Source of the DNA: Dermacentor variabilis
Lineage: Eukaryota > Arthropoda > Arachnida > Ixodida > Ixodidae
Reading direction: 5' to 3'
NCBI RefSeq assembly: GCF_050947875.1
Contig: NW_027460291.1
Location: forward strand, 24,899,868 to 24,963,867
Length of the DNA: 64,000 nt
Position 1 is the first letter of the stretch. Every line of letters starts with the position of its first letter. A program made the translations under genes and the position numbers. The notes under the pieces are model-generated. The model did not search any database. It was given only the letters and a program-made list of their open reading frames with translations, and was not told where the DNA came from. Shown here piece after piece: positions 32,427-43,183 of the stretch.

Positions 32427-32542
32427 GGACTTGGGTTCCCCTGGGCGATATTCCACCCATGGCGGAAGGACTAGGGTGCGGTCAAGTGCTCGGCTGAAGG
32501 CCAGTGCGCCAAGAAAGTGGTCAGCCTGGTTCCCAAAGCGCC
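32427..32542 (-). CDS. POFUT1: POFUT1 exon 2: GDP-fucose protein O-fucosyltransferase 1
   Basis: It encodes the donor-substrate-binding N-terminal region. With the preceding Gly codon completed by exon 1, it reads [20 protein letters not shown], then [19 protein letters not shown]. This is nearly the same as the invertebrate and vertebrate POFUT1 [12 protein letters not shown]...NRTL.VPPW.EY block. The acceptor AG is at 32544-32543, preceded by a pyrimidine-containing TTTTATTCCTTGGATGAC tract. The donor is GTGAGT. Length 116 bp: two bases finishing a codon plus 38 codons. The exon is isolated between two introns of more than 20 kb. Confidence 0.95.
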
Positions 32543-33595
32543 CTGTCATCCAAGGAATAAAAGTTGCATACAAAGCACAACACAATAAGTGGCAAGAATT
32601 TTAAAAGTGCAGCTCCTGCTACAAGAACTCCTCCCAAGCCAACACCTTGATGCACTGTCTCAGCATATGTGACCTGGTATAAACAGTCCAGCAGACTTTC
32701 TAATGGTAGGGGAGTGCAAGAAAATACACCACACAAGTGCCACTACCAACACAGTTGATAGCAGTGACTATGTGCGTTATTTGTTCTCTTGTGTATGTCC
32801 CCGTCATGCCATATGCCAAAGAATGTACAGCAAACCATATCAACTTGCACAACAAGTTTAAGAAGCAGCCATGCAGTTACAGCCATACACATGGTACAGT
32901 GGCACAACCTCCACAGCAACAGTAGGAACAACGAAAAAAAGAGGGGTAAGGTTAGAAAGGTATGGTGACTCAGCTAAAGATTGCCAACTTTGTAAGGTGA
33001 ACTCAAAAACATTTTGCTTGAAAGATTCACAAGATGATGACCTCTATTACGTAACATATTTTACACATTCCTTAAAAAAGTATTAAAGGGCTTTTAAGCA
33101 TGAAATGCTTTTAGCTCCCATTGTCGGCGACCTTCAAGTGACCTTGAGCCAAAAGCCAGAGTCGTTATCTGGGCACTCAAACGGAAATGTCCGGGCAAGT
33201 TTGCAAGAACAAAACAAGATCACCCGGGCAACCAATCAAAACATAAAATAATGCAGTCTCTGGCCCAAAACCCTCTATGCAGGAATGCATTACATAGGCT
33301 AGTTACTGCCCAAACAAGTTTTTTTTTTAAATACTGCTTCCAAGTGAAAGTTTGTTCACAATAATGTTTATTCACAATATCACTCAAGCTGCAACTTCTA
33401 GTACGCTGAAGTTTTATTTGTCATTTCCAATAGCGATGCTCAAAAGGCAGATACAGGGCAGATACATACATTTCATTGTCATTTTTAGGTGCTGAGTGCC
33501 GAATGCCAGTGGCCCGTGAGTTTTGCAGCGTGGGTTTTGTGTCATCTTAAGACAGCGCCATGCTGCATGGCGTCTGCTTCAGGTGCTTCTACTCA
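32543..33595. other. Intron 1 sequence, no gene recognised
   Basis: AT-rich intronic sequence next to POFUT1 exon 2. No domain was recognised in either strand. Confidence 0.4.
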
Positions 33596-33838
33596 CTGCG
33601 ATGGCTTAGTGGTTATGGTGTTGCACTGCTAAGCACGATATCGCGGGATCAAATCTCAGCCACGCCGGCTGCTTTTCGATGGAGGCGAAACGCAAAAACG
33701 CCCGTGTCCTGTGCATAGGGGGATGTTAAAGATCCCCTGGTGGTCAAAATTAATACCGAGTCCCCCACTATGGCACACCTCATAATCAAGTAGTGGTTTT
33801 GGCATGTAAAACCACAGAATTCATTCTTCTTTTAGCTA
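33596..33838 (+). mobile_element. tRNA-derived SINE (tick type)
   Basis: The head has an RNA polymerase III box A (GATGGCTTAGTGGTTATGG) and box B (GGGATCAAATCTC). The body then has the standard order: GCTTTTCGATGGAGGCGAAACG, CGCCCGTGTCCTGTGCATA, TTAAAGATCCCCTGGTGGTC, GAGTCCCCCACTATGGC and GTGGTTTTGGCATGTAAAAC. It ends in an AATTCATTCTTCTTTT tail. Same family as the composite insertion at 9872-10490 but in opposite orientation. I could not define a target duplication. Confidence 0.8.
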
Positions 33839-35349
33839 GGCAGCGTGCTCTGTCTCCCTAGCATTTTTCGCTGCCTGTCGTGCCTCCTTCAGCCGCTCTT
33901 CTTCTAGCTATGCAGCGTGCATATGGACCAAAGCACAGTATGGTGTGGTGCGATGTGGTGTGGTGTGAAGGGTTATGCTGTTGCGAACATGCACTACACC
34001 CATATTAAGATTGCGGCTTGTATCGTCTCCAACCAGTCTCCTTTGCTAGTTGCCATTTCATGCTTACATTTACTCTAGATTACGGGAGAGCCAGCAATTT
34101 TTTTTCTCGCTTCTCTTATCCCACAAATATTACAATATGCAAACTTCAGGATAAACTTAATGGTACCATGTCATAATGCAAAAAAAAAAACAGTCTGTGT
34201 CATACATGCTACAAGTCATCCCTCTCTTTGTTGTCACATCTTCTCCCCTATACCTTGACAGCCAATTGCATGAAAAGGCCACGTATATCCCTCCACTGCT
34301 ATGCACTCTTAGGATAAAGAGAGTAAGCCTAGCAACATTATGACCACTCCAATGCACACTATTTCGAAGGGGGTTTAAAAAACAGAACATGTTGTAGCTA
34401 AGAAAGTCAGAGATTCTAACCATAAGTCTCAATAATTACCCCATTAAAGTGATCCTTGTCAATTTTTGGGGCTTCTTGATTCTAGCCTGAAGTAAATCCA
34501 TTTCTCATCTCTCACATCTAAAGCAAAAAAAAAAAAAACTGCATATGGCAGCCGGATACATAAGCCCGCCCGTACTTCAGCCTAAAACCCTTGCTTTCTC
34601 TCTATCATGCGTTCATTCACGTCACTTCATCTACTGCATTAAGTCATGGGGCAACACATTTCATCTAGCTCCTTCCCAATTTGTTTTTGTAAACTTTGTA
34701 CAGAAGGTCCCCTAAAAGCTACAGTTGCCAACACTCCCAACTTTTAAGTAAATGTCCTGAGTGGCGACTTGACCCAGTCGGGACAGCCAAATGTCCTGTC
34801 TTTTGCTTTTTTTGTGCTGAATAACAATCAATAAATTAGATTTTTCTTATAATGCCGACAGCTTGGATACACATTTTTTTTCTTCTGTCTTCTGTTGCAT
34901 TGTCATAAACATAAAGATGGTTTAGTTTGTCATTGATTTTGTTCTGATGTAAGCCCTAACTTTTCACAGTAATTTTTTCTGTATTGGTAGCCGTGTTAAC
35001 CAGGCAACTTCAGCAAGTTTCTTGTTGTAAATGACAACATGCTGGTGCTAAAAAAATTTCTGAAATTTCATTGCATTTACAGACAGGGTAATGACAGGGT
35101 CGGTCATTGCCCCCCCCCCTCCCCAGGCCCCATTCCGTCTATTCGAGAGTTTGCAACCCTACTTACAGCCCAGATCTTTGGGACCTTCTGCTCAATATTT
35201 AGTTGGTTTTCTTTATTTATATGATTATTTATTACATACTGCCAATTCCAATGGGGACTTTTACAGGAGGCCAAGAAACATGAAAGCAATTACAGATAGA
35301 GAAAGTGTCAATACACAGTTACAGATTTTATACAATATTATCTGGGGTT
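33839..35349. other. Intron 1 sequence with a simple repeat, no gene recognised
   Basis: A degenerate GTGGTGTGGTG run lies at about 33943-33968 and a poly-A run at about 34528-34540. 35109-35117 is a C-run. Open frames have no domain. The left flank of the CR1-like LINE tail (AT-rich, AATAAATAA on the minus strand) begins around 35200. Confidence 0.4.
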
Positions 35350-36262
35350 GAGTGAGCAACAGTCACATGGCAAAAACATTACAAACAGACACACAGCACA
35401 TAATGATTCCATGAAAGACTTCCCTAGTACATAAGAAAAGTACACAAGATTTTAACTGTGGGACGGAGGTAAGTGATTTTCAAGTAATGTTAAACATTTA
35501 TTCAAATTGTTACTAGTTATACATTCAGATAATCTATTCCATTCTCTAATTACCTGTGGGAAGAAAGTATATTTGAGACAGCTTGTGTTGAAACAGTATT
35601 CTTGTAAGGTTAGTGGATGTTTGTGGCATGATTGTCTAGTTTCAGACTTAGATATAAACACTGAACTGAACCTAGATCTTAAACTGTTTATGAAGGAGCT
35701 GGAACAGCATTTCTTGGCATGCAAATTTAGCATGATTACTTAATGTTAAGAGCCCAGATCTTTTAATAAATTCTGAGGGTGAATCGAATAAACCATATTT
35801 GTTGTAGACAAGCTTAACAGTCTTTCTTTGCATACCTTCCAGCTTGTTCACTAAACTGTTTGTGGCAGGGAACCAAACTACATTAGAATATTAGAGTATA
35901 GGTCGAATAAAGGTACTGTAGGCCAAGAGCTTTGTTTTAGGTTTTAATACTTCCTTTTAAGGAAGAATTATTTTTTTAAGGCAGATGACGCGACATAGTT
36001 TACGTGTACCTCCCACCTAAAGTCACTTGACATCATCAATCCAAGGTACTTGTGCTCCTTGGCTGTAGTTAGCTGCATGCAACCAATGGTGTAGGAAATT
36101 TTTGATGTTTTGGTTATGTGCTATTCTTAGCAAGGCTGATTTTCTTACATTTAAAGTAATCTGCCATTTCACTCACCATTCTGACACTGATATTAAGGCA
36201 TTGTTGAGGACACTATGATCTAGAGAACAGCTAATTTCGTTATAAACGATGCAATCATCATT
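35350..36262 (-). pseudogene. CR1/L2-like LINE, 3' fragment
   Basis: On the minus strand the relic starts at the second half of the RT catalytic box (DDCIVYNEISCSLDH near 36262). It continues through the thumb region (LAYSTFIRPIL*YSNVVWFP, then NKLEGMQRKTVKLVYNKYG). It ends in the C-terminal block KYTFFPQVIREWNRLSE at 35733-35452. Several stops and frame changes are present. The frame 35452-35733 keeps the last 93 codons. The copy is strongly 5'-truncated, as is usual for LINEs. The sequence just beyond the 5' break contains a small palindrome (ATTCACTCATG...CATGAGTGAAT, 36261-36289). Confidence 0.7.
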
Positions 36263-36794
36263 CACTCATGTTTATTTACATGAGTGAATGAATGAAATGC
36301 TTTTTCTTCTAGAACTTGAAGTTTATTTTGGTTCATTAACTAAAGAAAAGAAACCATAAAGAGCAAGTCTAAAGGTGTTATTCACACCTGACTAAGGCCT
36401 GCTCTTGTGTAACTTGTGTAATACGGAAGGAGGGAAAACTGGGCTGGTTAGAATATTGAAATTGAACAGCGTGAAACGAAGCACAAAGACAAAGAAGGAA
36501 ATGGGATGAGTGCTGAACTCAAAATTTATTTGAAACAGCATCAGATTATACACACACACACTGCATAAAACATAATGAGAAAAAATATGACCTCCTCCTG
36601 CACACTCCTTCCAAACAAGTATTAAAGAAAACAGTGAGTTTGAAGAGCTAGAGAGATGACACAGTTGTTTCCTGAAAAAGCAATATCAATGGCCGATTTG
36701 TACCATTGACATCTGCATCTGCGAACAGCAGTATCATGTGCCCAGACAAGAGGAATACTGAAGTGAGGCTAAGGAAGCACGCCTTATCACAGAG
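36263..36794. other. Intron 1 sequence, no gene recognised
   Basis: It includes a short CA-rich stretch (36549-36562). Nothing coding is recognised. Confidence 0.4.
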
Positions 36795-37904
36795 TACAGC
36801 TAAACCTCGATATAACAAACTTCAATATCATGAAATTCTCGATGTAATGAAGTATTTAGCTTTTCATAACCTCTTGTCCATAGAACACCATGTATCTATA
36901 ACCTCAATATAATGTAGTGTCTTTGTATGCGATTTCAATATAATGAAATTTCACTGCCACGGCAAAGGAATGCCGAGACAAATGGAAACTTTCACGAACG
37001 CAGATGATCAAATGATCGAATTACAAGTGGCTGCTTGCAAATGCACTTCTCAAATCGCGCACCGTGCAACAAGAGCAATGGCCGCAGTGGAGCCCCATCA
37101 TGTTCTGTATGAAGTTCAAGTGCGACAAGATCCTATCGCACCCCTGGCACTGTGTGCTTTACATGCAAGTGAAAGTGAGCGAGGGTAAGCCAAGAAAGAT
37201 GGCGACTTTATGCGCAAGCAAAAGGAAAGAGGGGGAGGGGTGCAAGCTCGCGGTAATGTGGTCAAGCGCGCACGAGGGGGCGGGGGAAAGGGGGAGCGGA
37301 GAGCGGCGTAAGTTGACGAGTATCAATTTCTGGCGCGTATCTCGGCCGTAGCTGCACATGGCTGTAAGCGCGGCTGAGCGCATATGCAGCTGCTGCCAAA
37401 TGGGCACGCCGAAACAGCATGGCATCATGTAAGCTGTCTTCCCGTGCGTTTCATATTGCAGGTTGCATAATCTCCAGTTTTGGTGACCCGTTGAGGCGCA
37501 AGGCAAACGAAGCATTCGCAACCCGCTGCCGGCACTTTTCCTGATAGCGTCATCCCAGTGTGGGCGACACTATCAGCTGTGGGATGGGAGTGCACACAAA
37601 AGGGTGGTTGGCTTCGCTTAATTCGTACAGCTAATGTGAAGACATTGTCGGCGTACGTGGCACGAAACTATAACATTTGTCGCTGACTGCCAAATTCATT
37701 AAACTGGATTGTTTTCTCACTCAAATTTGGTTTTTTCAATTTCCCAATAATTTGGAAAATCCTGCGGCCCCTTTCCATGTAAGAAACATCGATTGGCATC
37801 TGTACTTATTGTCATAAAAGGTCGAATTTCAATACAACGAAATTTTGATATAACGAAGAAAATTACCGACTTTACCAACTTCGTTATATTGAGGTTTAAC
37901 TGTA
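36795..37904. mobile_element. Tigger-like non-autonomous element (copy 3)
   Basis: The left end from 36797 reads CAGCTAAACCTCGATATAAC, and the reverse complement of the right end to 37902 reads CAGTTAAACCTCAATATAAC. TA flanks both sides (36795-36796, 37903-37904). Subterminal AATATAATGAA and ATATAACGAAG motifs recur several times at both ends. The GC-rich middle (37150-37560) has open frames but no recognisable transposase. It belongs to the same superfamily as copies 1 and 2, with a better preserved terminus. Confidence 0.78.
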
Positions 37905-38867
37905 ATAACTATAATAAACAATATTCGATGAATTTACACATGTGCAGCTGTCTTTGTTTAGGCTCAATGAAAGTGAAGCACTACATAGCAATTGCAAATA
38001 GGGTTGGAAGTGTGACTTTGTTGGCTTTATGGAAGCCCATTGTATTTTTGTCTTGACTTTCTCGATTGTGTCGTGAAGCGTACAGTCATTACAAGTGCCA
38101 TGCAGTCAAGCGAATTTCGCTCAAACCTTCAGAGACCTGGAAACTGACACTAGAGCCTCCTCCTACCCTAGCATATCCGTGACATGATAATCAAGAGCTA
38201 GTCAACTTTCCAGAGTTTAGTGGATCATAAATTTCAAGGGGTCATAAAAGAACTTGCAGTGGGCGTGTGAAGTCCTATCGGGTAGCAGAAGATTATGCTT
38301 GCACTTCTGCAGGAACTTATTTATGGCCACTTACCCTGTGCTGCAGTAAGTAACCTTAAACACTTTCGGCAGGCCTTTCACATATTTTTAGTGACTTTGA
38401 CATTTGCCTGGGGTTCAGTAAAGAAATGAATGAATAAGCAATTTTCCTTACCTCACATTCTGAAAGGAAATAGACTTTTTTCTCTGTCTGCATCATTTGA
38501 GAAGCCATTCAGCTGAGTGCCCAACTTCCCTTTTTCTTTTTTAAAATGTTCCGTCGTTGTTGCAATCTTCTGTGCCCACCCTTCAAATATCATTGTGTCC
38601 AACCATTACCATATTTTGCACTCACAGCTTGCTTATAAGGCGATCACAATCACTTGCATCTAATAACACAAGTGGTTTGTCAATCTGCAATTCTATGAGG
38701 AAAGGCAGAAAAATCGAAGCAATAGCAAAAGCCACATAGACTTTCAATAGAACTACACTTTCAAAGTGTCGGTGTTAGTGGCACCAAGGTTTAGGAAAGA
38801 AAGAAAAGAAATGGAGAGAAAGAGTGCCAAACTCACAACTGACTTCATTTCATGAAAATGCACACAT
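37905..38867. other. Intron 1 sequence, no gene recognised
   Basis: No element borders or coding domains were recognised. Confidence 0.4.
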
Positions 38868-39130
38868 ATATACAATGCTTCAATGCACAGATCCAAAGAG
38901 CACAAGAACAAATTTAAATACACGCGCACGACCCAAGATGCTATCGCACAGCCATATCAAGCAGCTGAAGCTCCCTCTTGTAAAGAATGAATTTCAGTTG
39001 CTTGAGTTTCTCTTTACAAGGGTTAGTTTCAGTTGCTCGATAAGGGTGTGCAATAGCATCCTGGGTCACACACATGTATTTGAATTTCTTCTTGCACTCC
39101 TTTGGATTTGCATGTCGAAGCATTGTATAC
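38868..39130. repeat. Long inverted repeat (head-to-head copies of one element)
   Basis: 38868-38985 and the reverse complement of 39012-39130 align along their length. Shared landmarks are TATACAATGCTTC, GATCCAAAG/AATCCAAAG, ACCCA(A/G)GATGCTAT(C/T)GCACA and CTTGTAAAGA. The loop is about 26 bp. Further out, AGTTAACGTTAGCCAAGCTG (39142-39161) is again inverted near 39288-39308. Two diverged copies of a small repeat family are probably joined head to head. Confidence 0.65.
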
Positions 39131-41821
39131 CATGCGTTCCAGTTAACGTTAGCCAAGCTGCTTAACAAAAAGTACTATTTAGAAAACACAATAAGATACA
39201 ATTATAAAATGCGGCGTTCAGTTGGCAAAGATCTAAAGACCAAATAACATAGGTCTTACGATTGTATTTTGCACTGCATTTGGCTAACAGCTTGGCTAAC
39301 GTTAGCTGGGATACCCTATATATGCATGCATTTTCACAACATAAAGTTAGTTACGAGTTTGGTGCACTTTCTATTTGTTTTTTTTTTTTTTACTTTTGTG
39401 CCATAAACATCAACAGCCATGCATCAACTAGCCCAACATCGTACTTTGCTAAGAGACATTTCCTTGTGCCTCGCAAATTGGATGTGCTTCTTTATGTCAG
39501 AGATGCAGGGCCCAACTGATCATGGCAAAATTGACAACCCACAACTAGCTTGAGGCAGACAGCCAAGAAGTCCTCCTCTTTCTATGCAGGGGCTGACCAA
39601 ATCTAAACACTTCACTGACAATTCTGCTGTTGGGGTTGTTCAGATTTCAGAAAGCCTCCAGGTTCACACTGGTCCCATGGTATGAAAATTGTGTTGCGGT
39701 CTCCTACAGCAAAACCTACCTGGCAGTTTCTCTTTAATGGGTTCTAATGTGGATGTGAGGCAGTGAGCAGCTATCATATGTGGCAAATCACAGCACCTCG
39801 CATGCATGTCTAACAGATCAACTACACTTCTCAGCGACCTTAGTGGGAAAAAATGAAAATATAAGAAAGGAAAAGACCCAAGAATGTGACGAGCAACATG
39901 CAGAAGAAACAGTACTTTTGAGCATAACAAGAAACAACAGACAAGCAACGTGCTCGTCCTTTTATCCTGTTCAAAAGCATTGTTTCTTCACCAATGTATA
40001 GACACCAAACAATGCAAAATGGAACACCATTAGCTCATGGCTGCTTTCATAACATCACCTCCAGGCACAGGCACCAATTAATTCTGTTGGTTCAATAAAT
40101 AGACTTAACCAGTCTCTAACAAAAACAAGAAAAGGAAAGAAAAAAAAAGAGAAGCCTTGTTTGGGTTGAAGGCGATTCACTTTCATGCCAGTTCAGGGAA
40201 ATAAACTAACAATTCATTAATCAGTTGACAGCGTCAAAATGGTTTGTGAACTGGTTTAGTGCAGTACACTTGATTATCAGCCTTCCACATTGTCACATGA
40301 TGCAATACACAGAGGCCACTGGTCTGTGCGAGCATGCTTTATCTTTTTTTTATTATTTAGTTTCTTTGTACGTCTGCTATCCCCTATCCCACTTAGGCTA
40401 ATGAGCTATTCTGTCAATAAATGGCCTATTCATTCATTTATTCATTCATTCATTCATTCATTCATTGGAAAGCACACAAGATGGCTGCACTGGCACATAG
40501 GTGACAAGACAATGTTTTAAGTGATTTCAAGCATATTGTTACGGGGAGAAAAGACGCTTGACGATATATTTACAAGATATATACAACGGGAAGAAGACAG
40601 GCATACAAGATGGAGCCCGTGCGCACGACTCTTGGTGATCGTCGTCTTCGTCAGTCCTCTCATCATTGCTCGCTACTGCAGCGCCTCATAGCAATATAAA
40701 TCCAATGATACATAGCTACAGCAAGCACAGCGAGTCCTCAAGCTGCCCATGAAAAGCCAGGCTTCATGAACACATGTGAATGACTACTGCAACTAAGACA
40801 GAAAACATGTGATAATGCACCCGATGACAGTGCTCTGCGACGAGGCACGCATCATTTAACGCTTTGTGTCAGATGCATCACAACTTAATAATATGTTTGT
40901 CCTAACATTATTATTAAGTTTAACAAGTGTGTAAAGCACAATATTTATGTTGTAAACATGAAAAATGCAGTGGTGCTGAATAAACATATGACTAATCTTG
41001 ATTTTGCACAAATTACAATTTGACGAAAAAATGTTGTAAGTGGTAATCTTGTACCTTTATGGTACATATTTCAGAAATTAGAGGATGAGATTGAGAAATT
41101 AAAGGGTGAACTAAGAGAACTCATGCCAGTTATATTATGTGCCACAGGATGACAAGCAATTATGTACTCAAGAAAAATCATATGAACGATAATCCAACAC
41201 AGCCGAAATTTTGTCATAGTTTTGGAAGAAAAAAAAACCGCACAATGCAAATTTTAGGCATCATTTACTGCGGCATTGCATTTATTTATTTCTTAGCGGC
41301 GGCGCACGTCAAGAGAAGCAAATTTGTACATGGCGGCGTTGCGCCAGGTACGTATTAATGAGCTGTCACTGAATAATTGTGAACAGTGACCCATCTAGTT
41401 TCATATGCACAATCATCATGCAGCACAATCACCATAGGCAAATATGAATCGCACTTCACTAAAGAATATCTCCACGAATAGCTAAATGAACAACATTGCA
41501 TATTTTATGCCTTGTGCACTTAGGACAATGTGCATTATGTGAATGCACAAAAATTCTGCCTTGTGTAAACAATACTGGGTGCTACTTCAAAACACAAAGA
41601 GCCTTGAATAACATGATCACACTTTCTACTTGCGACTAATGATAGCACTGCTGAATTTCAATATAGTTATGGCAAGCAGTTATGTGAATGACAACATTTG
41701 TCGTCCAATGAAACAAGTCACAGTTTCGCCCGAATCCACTACAATAGCAAATTAGTTTATAGTTATACAAAGTAAGGATACTAGTAGTTTTATCGGCCAT
41801 ATAAACTTTTAAACATCCACT
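39131..41821. other. Intron 1 sequence with microsatellite and possible LTR fragment
   Basis: A TTCA microsatellite lies at about 40428-40467. 40539-40690 starts TGTTACGGGGAGAAAAGACG and has ATATATTTACAAG motifs like those in minus-strand gypsy LTRs, so it may be an LTR fragment. 41730-41821 is homologous to about 50680-50770 and forms the left flank of the LINE insertion. No coding gene was seen. Confidence 0.4.
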
Positions 41822-42206
41822 TACTAACTAAATTGATGATGATGATGTGTGTGGTTTAGTGGTGCAAGGGCCAGATATGGCCAAAGAGCGCCATGTCCGT
41901 GTTAATTTGTTTGCAGTGAAATCATGAGTACTATGAAGTTGGTGTGCTGTGGCTGTAGAGGGGCCTTAAATATGGTAGCGCTAAAGTGCGTAAAATCTGT
42001 ATAATAAGATTATGGCGATGACTTATGAAGTGTACTATGAACAATAAGAAAATTAAAAAGAATGATATGATGTCTAAGGATATATCAGGTTATATAAGAT
42101 ATGCTAGAGCACTAATGCCTCCTTAGAGCCCTTGAAACACAAGGGCCTGGAGGCATGTGCTATTTAAAACAGTTATCGCAGCGGCATCCTCTGGAGCGAG
42201 GATGCT

Positions 42207-43183
42207 CTACGAATTTAATGGGCTTATGACGTGTAGAACTACATCTTTTAAGAAGTCGAGGACTGCCTTGGTGTTAAAAAGCGGTTCATGACCAAGAAAC
42301 ATAGCCGGGTGCAGAGGGATGTAATAACAGTATGCTAGCGGAAAATGTTTCTTTCTTTCAGGTTCGGCTTTCCGACACTCCAAGAGGACATGGAGGACGG
42401 TCAGCCTCTCCCCGCATCTACCACAGGTTGGAGGATCGTTTCCTGTGAGTAAAAAGTTGTGGGTCCCAAATGTGTGTCCTATTCTGAGGCGACAGAATAG
42501 GACTTCTGTTCGCCGAGATTTTGTTGGGGAGGGCCAAAAACCTAACCGGGGCTTTATAACGTGCAGTTTGTTATTTGTTTGCGCGTCCCACGTGCACTGC
42601 CAGTGACTTCGCAGTTTATTTCGTACGAAAGGCCTCAGGTCTGTGACAGGCACATCTCATCCGCGAGAACGTTACCTTCGATTCCCCTATGGCCAGGGAC
42701 CCAGCATATTATGATATTCTGGTTAGATGAGCACGCTTTACATAATGCCGAATACAGTTCATTGAATACGGGATTTTTATGTTTGTAGAGTGACTTTAAG
42801 GCCTTCACGACGCTTAGAGAGTCTGTATAGATCGCTGCTTTTGAAAGTTTTGATCTTCTTATATGCTTCCCGGCAGAGAGTAATGCGTAGGCCTCGGCCG
42901 TAAAGATGCTTGTTTCGGGATGCAGTACATCGGATTCCGAGAAGGATGGGCCGACTGCTGCATAGGATACCCCGGCATTTGACTTCGAAGCGTCTGTGTA
43001 GAAATCAGCGCAGGAGTGTTTGTACTGAAGTTCCCGGAAATGCATTCTGATTTCGGCCTCAGGAGCGTGCTTTGTAACTTTTATAAAGGATATGTCACAT
43101 TGTATCACCTGCCACTCCCAGGGAGGTAAGAGCTTGATTGTGTGCATTAAGCGATGCTCGAGGAGTGGGACATGCATTTTCAT
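42207..43183 (-). pseudogene. I-clade LINE ORF2, RNase H and C-terminal part (two further frames)
   Basis: Frame 43183-42635 continues ORF2: HRLMHTIKLLPPWEWQVIQC, then RNase H with FYTDASKSNAG, a TAEAYAL segment, YTDSLSVVKAL and VPGHRGIEGNVLADE. A second frameshift near 42640 passes to frame 42653-42207, the C-terminal tail with a zinc-binding-like CGRCGERLTVLHVLLEC. RNase H catalytic acidic residues are visible. Either both frameshifts are real lesions or one is an assembly error; the flanking duplication is perfect. Confidence 0.82.

Noticed and set aside
33601..33680. tRNA gene candidate (box A and box B present)
   Set aside because: The tRNA-like part is followed by the conserved SINE body and tail, so it is a SINE head rather than a functional tRNA gene.
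37159..37521. 120-codon minus-strand frame
   Set aside because: It is in the GC-rich interior of Tigger-like copy 3 and does not resemble a transposase.
40428..40467. CRISPR-like short repeats
   Set aside because: It is a TTCA microsatellite without spacers, in a eukaryotic genome.
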